From NCBI RefSeq assembly GCF_030253575.1, contig NC_080564.1:24948001-25012000 (forward strand): a stretch of 64,000 bases of DNA. Reading direction: 5' to 3'. Within the stretch, counting starts at the first letter, position 1. Every line of letters starts with the position of its first letter. Positions 56,237 through 64,000 of the stretch are shown piece after piece. A model generated the notes under the pieces. That model did not search any database, had not been told where the DNA came from, and was given only the letters and a program-made list of their open reading frames with translations. Origin of the DNA: Rhododendron vialii (Eukaryota; Streptophyta; Magnoliopsida; Ericales; Ericaceae). Position numbers and translations under genes: made by a program.

Positions 56237-56510
56237 GGTGAGTCTCTATCTAACCATTTTCTTTCTACTTGCCGTTCAGGGCACACCCTCCCACGTGTGC
56301 AAGTGAAAATATACGGAGAGAGTGGGTAGTTTTTTTGGGTGCGGGATGAGTGGTTGAGTTTGAGTGATTTTACTATTTCACCCTAAGGTTAATTCATATT
56401 TCATATTACGGTAAAACGGATGCAAAATTTGGGTTTTAATTAGGACAATATTGAAAATCACTTTTGTGACGGGACTTCGAAAAAACAAAGATGCCAACTT
56501 GTGCTCTCCC

Positions 56511-56520
56511 TTTATATATT
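56511..56520 (+). promoter_or_regulatory. Candidate TATA box of the expansin gene
   Basis: ctccctttatatatta lies about 95 bases before the ATG at 56611. Suitable position and sequence; no further proof. Confidence 0.45.
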
Positions 56521-56610
56521 ACTCCATAATAGATGTTGTGCACTTAATTGATGTGGTTGCAAATGAAATGCCCTGCTAATTAATAACTATATAATCCTCT
56601 GCCCAGGTAA

Positions 56611-58057
56611 ATGTCTCTTCTTGTTTACTCTTCTATTTTGGGGTTTCTCTCCATACTCTCAAGTGCTAAAGGTTCTGATGAGGGATGGATTACTGGCGCT
56701 CATGCCACTTTCTATGGAGGCAGTGATGCTTCTGGCACAATGGGTATGTATCAAAATATGTTGCAATAACCTCTTTTACTTAACTTGTTTGGATTTTTGT
56801 CTTAAAAAGCAAAAAAAAAAAAAAAAAGAAAAGAAAAAAAAGGAAGAAGTCTTTGGCTTTTACCAAAAGTCCAACTTTTAAGGGTTTTTTTTTTTTTTTT
56901 TTTTATCTTTAGTGGATGTTTATCAAATTAAACAGATATCCTTTATTTTCTTTCAAATTATCTTTTCGAGAAGCATTAAAAAGAGGAAAAATAATATTAA
57001 CCAGAAGTTACTAACGACTCCCTTCCACTCTCCATCCATTAAAAAAGTTCGAAAATTAATCAATTAGTTTCAACGATTCATTAATTTTAACTGAAGATAT
57101 TAAAAATCCTAAACAAATAGTATCATCCCCATTATTTGCTTAATCCAATTTCGAAAAAGATTTATTATTGTGCAGGTGGGGCTTGTGGGTATGGCAACCT
57201 ATATAGCCAGGGGTATGGAACAAACACAACGGCATTGAGCACAGCACTGTTTAACAATGGGTTAACCTGCGGGGCTTGTTTCGAAATTATGTGCGTGAAT
57301 GACCCACAGTGGTGCTTGTCTGGCTCTATTGTGGTCACTGCCACCAATTTCTGCCCTCCAAACTATGCCCTCCCGAATAATAACGGCGGGTGGTGTAACC
57401 CTCCCCTACAACATTTCGACATGTCTCAGCCTGCTTTCACACAGATTGCTCAATACGTAGCTGGGATTATCCCCGTTTCTTATAGAAGGTACGTTTCTGT
57501 ATATGTATGCACTTGCGATATCTACGTTATGCCCAGACCCTTCCACCATAACACGATGTGGTTGACATTAATTTGTGGTGGTGGTGGTGGAAGAACATAT
57601 GGCACACCACGTGGCGGTATCTCGTGGCACTTACTTTTGCTATTTGACATCTTTTCTAGACCTAGACTCCTCTATGTACGGTAACAGTACACAGCTAAAT
57701 AGAAAAAGACACCAACATTCTGTCTTAACAAATATCTATCTTGGTTGCAGAGTACCCTGCATTAAACAGGGCGGAATTAGATTCACAATCAACGGCAATC
57801 CTTACTTCAACTTGGTCCTAATCACAAACGTGGCGGGTGCTGGCGATGTTTGCGCTGTTTCAATCCAAGCATCAAACACCGGGTGGCAAACGATGTCCAG
57901 AAACTGGGGCCAGAACTGGGAGACCGACAATTTCATTGTCGGACAGAGCCTCTCTTTCATCGTCACCACCAGCGATGGGCGTTGCGTGGTTTCTTACAAT
58001 GTCGCCCCTTCCAATTGGGCCTATGGCCAAACCTTCAGTGGCGGCCAGTTCCAGTAG
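56611..58057 (+). CDS. Alpha-expansin (EXPA), three exons, intact
   Basis: Exons 56611-56743, 57176-57488 and 57751-58057 join in phase (GT-AG) to 250 residues, the normal EXPA length. A signal peptide ([21 protein letters not shown]) directs secretion to the wall. The barrel domain has [21 protein letters not shown], the cysteine pattern [11 protein letters not shown], the alpha-type insertion [20 protein letters not shown] and the HFD motif ([10 protein letters not shown]). After PVSYRRVPC comes the binding domain with [21 protein letters not shown] and aromatic residues of [13 protein letters not shown], ending [11 protein letters not shown]. Expansins loosen cell walls at acid pH without hydrolysis. 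Met replaces the usual Leu after HFD, a mild change. No lesion was found. Which EXPA member it is cannot be told. Confidence 0.95.
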
Positions 58058-58824
58058 AACACTTTATGCATCGATATTGTACTTTCCTGTTAGCTGGAGG
58101 GGTATAGCCTAAAACACTTCGGTGAGTCGTCGATCCTGCTACATGGAATTAAGTGTTTTTTTTTTTTTTTTTTGCCTCTATGGAATTTTGTAGGAAGAAG
58201 TTTGGCAGTGATGGGGTTGGAGTACAATCCGCCGCTTCGTAGTACCCTGGAGTGTGGACTATCGTTTTTTCAATTGTAAATTTGAGTTTCTCTCTAATTC
58301 TGGGATGGGTGTTAGTTTTGGTTAGGTTTGAATGAAATAAGCCTTTTTCGGATGAGTGTGCATGTGCTTTCTTTGTGGTGTCTGAGGACCTGCGGAACTT
58401 TGTTTGTATAAACTTCCGGAGATACGTCTGAATAAAATGTGTGTTTTGTTTTTCACTCTTAATGTACTTGTATAGAATACTGATGGTCCGGTTTGACCGG
58501 TTTTTCAATTTGTTACTCACGTTGCAGTGCCGTTCACTCAAAAAATTACGTATGTTATAAATAATTAACTCTTTCGTTTCTGTTGAACTAGCTGAAAAAA
58601 TAATAGCAAATGCAGTAACCAACGGCAGTTGTTCTCTAAGAGAAAATTGTAGTTGCTGTAGCAGAACTTTCTTAATTGCTAATCAACAGTAGCAAAACAC
58701 TAAAACAACTAGTAGAACTAACCACTAAACATAATTAGTACTAGATCATTTCCCGCAAAAATGTTAAAAGAGGCGCCGCACACCCGTTGAAGAATATTCA
58801 CACTAGGAACCCTATCTATGCTTT
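58058..58824. other. Expansin 3' flank
   Basis: The 3' UTR with a poly-T stretch at 58156-58173, then plain AT-rich DNA up to the Copia element. The minus-strand open frame here is not supported by any domain. Confidence 0.5.
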
Positions 58825-59508
58825 TGTTGGGTTCCCTCCTTAGTGGAAGTCCAATATTTTGTTAGCCCAATAATAATTTGTTTGGCCCAAAAGAGTATTA
58901 ATTTATATGGGCTAATTTTTGGTGGAACATTCTACACATTTGTGGCACATGACTTGTACATGGCTTTATGCTTCTCCTGGAAGCTAAATTGTTCTTTTGT
59001 CGCTTTGGGAAATCAGAAAAGTGAGTAGCCTTTTGGAGAAAAAGAAAACGAGAGAGTGCACTGTGTGTGGGTTTTGTGTTCTGGTGGTCAAAGTAAATTG
59101 GGGCAGCCAATTTACTCTCTGTTTCAAAGCAATCAACAGCAGCAGCTTCTTGTGCTCATTGGGGGCTGATTTGCTCTCAGTCCGTGGCTCTCCATTTCCA
59201 ACAATCATTGGAGGGTTTTTGTTCATCTATTTGGTGAGGTCTTTCCTCTTTGCATTTGGAGTTTGTTGGATACACCTTAGGGTGTTCGTGAGATCTTGTA
59301 TCTCTTGTAAACCTATTTATAAGAACCTTTGTTGATAGTGGAATCGGATTCCGGTCCCGTGGACGTACCTCACATTTTGGGGGAACCACGTAAAAATTCC
59401 TTGTGTTATTTTGGTTTGTGGTTTGCGCATTTCAGATTTACGTTCACTGCATTTACATTGTTTCCTTCATGATTTACTTGTGGGAAATTCCGCATATTTT
59501 TCCCAACA
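58825..59508 (+). repeat. Copia 5' LTR (684 bp)
   Basis: Ends TGTTGGG and CCCAACA are inverted. The same sequence restarts at 63543. The five bases before it are gcttt. Confidence 0.93.
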
Positions 59509-59510
59509 AG

Positions 59511-59528
59511 TAGTATCAGAGCCAGGTT
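59511..59528 (+). other. Copia primer-binding site (initiator Met)
   Basis: tagtatcagagccaggtt follows the LTR by two bases; the usual form is tggtatcagagcc. One mismatch (a for g). Confidence 0.8.
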
Positions 59529-59557
59529 GGCTAGGGTTTATTATTTTGGTGTAAATC

Positions 59558-60307
59558 ATGGAAGGAAATGTGGGTAGAATGATTAGTTTCAATGGAACCA
59601 ATTGGGTGACATGGAAAATTAAAATGGAAGACCTCTTGTATTGTAGAGACTTACATGGGCCTATAGAGAGTGATACGACTAAACCCATCGATATGAAACG
59701 TGAGGATTGGACCATTCTGAATCGAAAAGCTGTTGGGCTTATTCGTCAATGGATTGACGATAGTGTTTTTCATCATGTTTCCACCGAAACTTCAGCTTAT
59801 GATTTGTGGAAGAAATTAGAAAGTCTCTATGATAGAAAATCGGCCACTAATAAAGCATTCTTGTTCAAAAAATTGGTAAATTTGAAATATAAAGAGGGCA
59901 AGTCTATTGCGGAACATTTGAATGCAATGAATAGCATTGTTAATCAACTTGCTTTTATGAAGATTGTGTTTGATGATGAGTTGCAGGCTTTGATGCTTCT
60001 TAGTTCTCTACCCGAGACTTGGGAAACTTTGGTTGTGACGGTTAGTAACTCGGCGCCGGATGGAGTTGTTTCTATGAGCCAAGTTACTAGTAGTTTGTTG
60101 AATGAAGAGACGAGACGGAAATCCACCGGTTCTTCTCATTCGGAGGCACTTGTTGTTAACCCAAGAGGGAGATCTAGAGGTAGAAGTACCACTCCCCATA
60201 ATCGTGATCAAAGCCGTGGGAGTTCGAGGGGGAGTTCGAGGGGAAGATCACCGTCAAAGCAAGATATAGAGTGCCATTATTGTAAAAAGAAAGGCCACAT
60301 GAAGTGA
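59558..60307 (+). pseudogene. Copia gag
   Basis: 249 codons from MEGNVGRMISFNGTNWVTWK. The core has WKIKMEDLLYCRDLHGPI, AYDLWKKLESLYDRKSATNKAF, LNAMNSIVNQLAFMKI and LSSLPETWETLVV, the Copia gag (UBN2) pattern. A basic Arg/Ser/Gly stretch precedes the zinc knuckle CHYCKKKGHMK, which is cut at its last part by TGA 60305-60307 just before the final Cys (next codons Glu-Cys). The frame goes on into protease. Confidence 0.9.
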
Positions 60308-60610
60308 GAATGCCTAAAGCTCAAATTCAAGGAAGAAAATCGTGCGAAGCATGGTGATAAGAAGCAAGAAAACACAACGGCGGTCTCTTCCGATGGTGAA
60401 CTTGTGGTTGTATGTGATGAGAGTTGTGTCAATTTGGTTAGCCAAGATACTAATTGGGTGATTGATTCCGGTGCTTCATTCCATGTCACTTCAAGAGCCG
60501 ATTTCTTCACTTCCTACAATGAAGGAGATTATGGGTGTGTTCGAATGGAAAATGAAGGTTTGTCGAAAATTGTTGGCATGGGTAATATTTGCTTGGAAAC
60601 AAGTATTGGA
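60308..60610 (+). pseudogene. Copia protease fragment
   Basis: Same frame as gag after its stop. NWVIDSGASFHVTS is the Copia aspartic protease active site (Asp-Ser-Gly). The domain breaks off near 60605, where a deletion with a shift removes the next segment, and the text resumes in another frame with RHVPDIHLNLISTGKL. Confidence 0.85.
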
Positions 60611-61866
60611 GGCATGTACCGGATATTCATCTCAATTTGATTTCTACCGGAAAGTTGGATGATGAAGGCTACAACAACCACTTTGGTAATGGAAAATGGA
60701 AGCTCACGAAGGGTTCTCTTGTGGTGGCTAAAGGGAACAAGACTTGCTCACTTTACACGATGAAAGGAAAAATTAGCAAGGGATTTGTAAATACACTTCA
60801 CGATGGCTCCTCTACCGAATTGTGGCACAAGAGGCTTGGGCATATGAGTGAAAAGGGGCTGCACGTTCTTGCCAAGAAAGAGCTCTTACCAGGTATGAAA
60901 GGTACCCCTCTTAAAACTTGTGTTCATTGCTTGGCCGGTAAACAAAATAGAGTTGCATTTCGTTTCAAGTCTTTTACTAGAAAACCTAATGTATTGGACT
61001 TGGTTCATTCGGATGTTTGTGGTCCTTTGAAAGTTAGATCTCATAGTGGTGCACTTTATTTTGTTACCTTTATTGATGATCATTCGAGAAAATTATGGGC
61101 TTATCCGTTAAAAACTAAAGATCAAGTTTTAGATGTGTTTAAAAATTTTCAAGCTAAGGTTGAAAGAGAGACCGGGAAGAAGTTGAAATGTGTTCTTTTA
61201 GACCACGGTGGTGAATATCTTGGGCCGTTTGATGAATTTTGTCGTAGCCAAGGCATTAAACACCAAAAGACCATCAAGAAAACTCCTCAACAAAATGGAG
61301 TCGCCGAGAGGATGAACCGCATTATGGTGGAAAGGATGCGATGCATGCTTTCACATGCAAAATTGCCAAGGTCTTTTTGGGCGGAGGCGATGAGGATGGC
61401 GGTTGATTTGATTAATTCGTCTCCTTCGGTTCCTTTGAATGGCGATGTTCCGGAAAAATTTTGGTCGGGCAAGGATGTCACTTATGATCACTTGAGGGTC
61501 TTCGGTTGCCGGGCATTTGTTCACGTTCCGAAAAATGAAAGGTCCAAGCTTGATGACAAGGCAAGACAATGCATTTTTCTTGGCTATGGGCCTGAAGAAT
61601 TTGGTTATAGATTATGGGATCCGGTTGACAAGAAAATCGTTCGGAGTAGAGATGTTGTCTTTCTTGAAGATCAAACAATTAAAGACTTTAACAAGGATGA
61701 TCAACCGGAGGAAATTGCTAGTGATCTCGTTGACTTGGAGCCAATTAGTTCACCTTCGGTACATGACGAAAATGAGGAGGATGTGCAGCCACCTCCTGAA
61801 GTTGGTGAAAATGTTGATGTTCCAAATGAAGTTGAGTTGGAAAATGAGGGGGAGCAACCAATTTAA
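60611..61866 (+). pseudogene. Copia integrase
   Basis: GAG-pre-integrase zinc region (LWHKRLGHMSEKGLHVL ... CVHCLAGKQ), then the core: DLVHSDVCGPLKV (first Asp), LLDHGGEYLGPF (second Asp; usual Asn after Asp is His) and QQNGVAERMNRIM (Glu). C-terminal RVFGCRAFVHVPKNERSKLD and FLGYGPEEFGYRLWDP are typical of Tork/Tnt1-like elements. The acidic linker ends at TAA 61864-61866, in a place where CAA is expected. Confidence 0.9.
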
Positions 61867-62607
61867 GAGCCACCACTGCAACCGGAGTTGAGAAGATCCG
61901 TTAGAGACAAGCAACCGTCAAGAAAGTACTCTCCCGATGAATTTGTGACGGTAACGGAACAAGGGGAGCCCGAGAGCTACCAAAAAGCCATGGAGCATGA
62001 CAAGAAAGATGAGTGGGCTAAGGCTATGCAAGAGGAAATGAAGTCCTTGCTTGACAACCGCACTTACGATTTGGTGAAATTACCTAAGGGTAAGAAAGCT
62101 TTGAAAAACAAATGGGTTTACCGATTGAAGCATGATAGGAAAAATTTAAGGTACAAAGCACGCCTCGTGGTGAAAGGGTTTGGGCAGAAAAAAGCTATTG
62201 ATTTTGATGAAATTTTTTCGCCCGTTGTGAAAATGTCCTCCATTCGTGTTGTTCTTGGTATGGCCGCAAGCTTGAATCTTGAGGTCGAACAACTTGATGT
62301 GAAAACCGCATTCCTTCACGGTGATTTAGAGGAGGAGATTTATATGGAGCAACCCGAAGGCTTCAAAGTGAAAGGGAAGGAAAACTTTGTTTGCAAATTG
62401 AAGAAGAGCTTGTATGGTTTGAAACAAGCACCAAGGCAATGGTACAAGAAATTTGATTCCTTTATGATAGAGCATGGGTATTCAAGAACCACTTCGGATC
62501 ATTGCGTGTTTGTGAAAAAGTTTTCGGATGGGAACTTTATTATTCTCTTGTTCTATGTCGATGATATGTTAATCATGGGACAAGATTCTACGAAGATCAA
62601 CGAGTAG
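61867..62607 (+). pseudogene. Copia reverse transcriptase, N-terminal part
   Basis: After TAA the frame continues: WAKAMQEEMKSLLDNRTYDLV, KALKNKWVYRLKHD, YKARLVVKGFGQKKAIDFDEIFSPVVK, VEQLDVKTAFLHGDLEEEIYMEQPEG, YGLKQAPRQWYKKFDSF and the active site YVDDMLIMG (62553 onward), intact. TAG 62605-62607 then stops it, followed without shift by the rest. Confidence 0.92.
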
Positions 62608-63525
62608 AAGTTGGAGTTGAGTAAATCCTTTGCTATGAAAAATTTGGGACCGGCAAAGCAAATTTTGGGTATGAAAATTACTCGTGATCGAAAGAAGGGG
62701 CTGATTTGGTTGTCTCAAGAAAGTTACGTTGAAAAGATTCTTGAGAGGTTCAATATGGATAAAGCGAAGCCCGTTAGTTGCCCGCTTGCGAACCACTTCA
62801 AGCTTAGTTCGAAACAATGTCCTACAAGTGAAAAAGACAAGGCAAAGATGGAAAAAATTTCTTATGCTTCAGTTGTTGGTTCTTTGATGTATGCTATGGT
62901 TTGTACTAGGCCGGATTTAGCTCATGCGGTTGGAGTTGTTAGTCGGTTTCTTTCAAATCCAGGCAAAGAACATTGGGCAGCTGTGAAATGGATTCTCAGG
63001 TATCTTCGAGGTACTTCTAGAGTTTGTTTGTGTTTCGGAAATGGTAAAGCTGTGTTGGATGGATTCATGGATGCCGACATGTCGGGTGACGTTGATTCTC
63101 GGAAGTCCACTTCGGGGTACTTGATGACCTTTGCAGGGGGAGCTGTCAATTGGCAATCAAGATTGCAAAAATGTGTCGCTCTATCGACTACGGAAGCGGA
63201 GTTCATTGCAATTACCGAAGCTTGCAAGGAGTTGTTGTGGTTGAAGAAATTATTGCAAGAGTTGGGTTTGAATCAAGCGAGGAATGTTCTATTTTGTGAT
63301 AGTCAAAGTGCAATGCATTTGAGCAAGAATTCCACTTTTCATTCTCGATCAAAGCACATTGATGTTAGATATCATTGGATTCGGGACACGCTTGACATGA
63401 AGTTGTTGCAACTTGAGAAAATTCACACAGATGATAATCCTTCGGATATGATGACTAAGGCTTTGTCTAAGGACAAACATGATAAATTTCGAGCTTTGTC
63501 GGGTTTTGTCGATCCTTCCACTTAA
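62608..63525 (+). pseudogene. Copia reverse transcriptase end and RNase H
   Basis: GPAKQILGMKITRDRKKGLIW and SVVGSLMYAMVCTRPDLAHAVGVVSRFLSNPG close reverse transcriptase. RNase H has GFMDADMSGDVDSRKSTSGYL, CVALSTTEAEFIAI and CDSQSAMHLSKNSTFHSRSKHIDVRYH. The pattern is complete, ending in a normal stop at 63523. Confidence 0.92.
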
Positions 63526-63542
63526 GTTGGGAAGGGGGAGAA
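63526..63542 (+). other. Copia polypurine tract
   Basis: gttgggaagggggagaa precedes the 3' LTR directly. Confidence 0.8.
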
Positions 63543-64000
63543 TGTTGGGTTCCCTCCTTAGTGGAAGCCCAATATTTTGTTAGCCCAATAATAATTTGTT
63601 TGGCCCAAAAGAGTATTAATTTATATGGGCTAATTTTTGATGGAACATTCTACACATTTGTGGCACATGACTTGCACATGGCTTTATGCTTCTCCTTGAA
63701 GCTAAATTGTTCTTTTGTCTCTTTGGGAAATCAGAAAAGTGAGTAGCCTTTTGGAGAAAAAGAAAACGAGAGAGTGCACTGTGTGTGGGTTTTGTGTTCT
63801 GGTGGTCAAAGTAAATTGGGGCAGCCAATTTACTCTCTGTTTCAAAGCAATCAACAGCAGCAGCTTCTTGTGCTCATTGGGGGCTGATTTGCTCTCAGTC
63901 CGTGGCTCTCCATTTCCAACAATCATTGGAGGGTTTTTGTTCATCTATTTGGTGAGGTCTTTCCTCTTTGCCTTTGGAGTTTGTTGGATACACCTTAGAG
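63543..64000 (+). repeat. Copia 3' LTR, truncated by the window edge
   Basis: Begins TGTTGGGTTCCCTCC like the 5' LTR and follows it to the last base of the window. Confidence 0.95.

Larger units (their letters stand above)
54347..56510. other. Intergenic region upstream of the expansin gene
   Basis: It includes a perfect 19-bp hairpin at 54847-54894 in a run of CAAT/GATT-rich sequence, and GGTGG-rich sequence near 55250-55380 whose open frames (Trp/Gly-rich) are composition artefacts. Bases 56178-56235 are (CTC)n(TC)n. No gene is recognised. Confidence 0.4.
58825..64000 (+). mobile_element. Ty1/copia retrotransposon (Tork-like), cut by the window end
   Basis: The 5' LTR 58825-59508 (TGTTGGG...CCCAACA), an initiator-Met primer site, gag, protease, integrase, reverse transcriptase, RNase H (the Copia order), a polypurine tract and the start of the 3' LTR at 63543. 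In the 458 bases that can be compared the LTRs differ at about seven positions by eye, so insertion is recent on a plant time scale. One deletion/frameshift and three stops disable it. It lies about 770 bp downstream of the expansin stop, in the same direction. The right target duplication is outside the window. Confidence 0.93.

Overview
This window is nuclear DNA from a flowering plant, very probably a eudicot. The evidence is intron-containing plant genes (an alpha-expansin, a CBP1/MEE14-like gene, a USE1-type SNARE), a nuclear tRNA-Gly(GCC) gene, long GA/CT microsatellites, MITEs with TAA or TA target duplications, and plant-specific LTR retrotransposon lineages (Athila, Ogre-like Tat, Tork-like Copia). 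The species cannot be named from the sequence; Ericales is only a guess.

Layout. 1-16.8 kb is a gene-bearing flank: small foldback repeats, a six-exon CBP1/MEE14-like gene (3844-5640, +), a tRNA-Gly (8892-8962, +), a decayed gene with 36-residue repeats whose 3' side is cut by a PIF/Harbinger-type MITE carrying a TGG-rich array (9.5-11.4 kb), and a seven-exon USE1 gene (12107-15513, -) with a nonsense codon in exon 4. 16.85-52.33 kb is a three-layer nest. A solo LTR (target duplication GTGGG) was split by an Athila element on the minus strand (18224-51301, CTCCC), which was split by a 20.6-kb Ogre-like Tat element on the plus strand (21765-42344, ACGCC). 52.3-56.5 kb holds foldback MITEs. 56.6-58.06 kb is an apparently intact three-exon alpha-expansin. 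58825 to the window end is a Tork-like Copia element whose 3' LTR runs off the edge.

How the parts work together. The Ogre-like element has one sense gag-pol frame (25255-32643) stopped six times in frame but never frameshifted, and two spliced antisense genes encoding plant-mobile-domain (PMD) proteins between integrase and the 3' LTR. The Athila element has gag-pol plus a second ORF of the plant transposon protein / env-like type.

The most striking signal is regulatory. In the Ogre-like element a 14-bp palindrome (consensus TGGCGYACGCCAGT) occurs almost only as pairs exactly 21 bp apart, separated by 7 unconserved bases. The pairs sit in both LTRs and again in front of each antisense PMD gene. 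The unrelated Athila element has its own palindrome, CGTATCGATACG, in pairs 21-22 bp apart, upstream of the LTR TATA box and again upstream of its second ORF. Two retroelements thus mark each of their transcription units with two-helical-turn palindrome pairs. I found no description of this from memory and treat it as the main candidate for an undescribed system.
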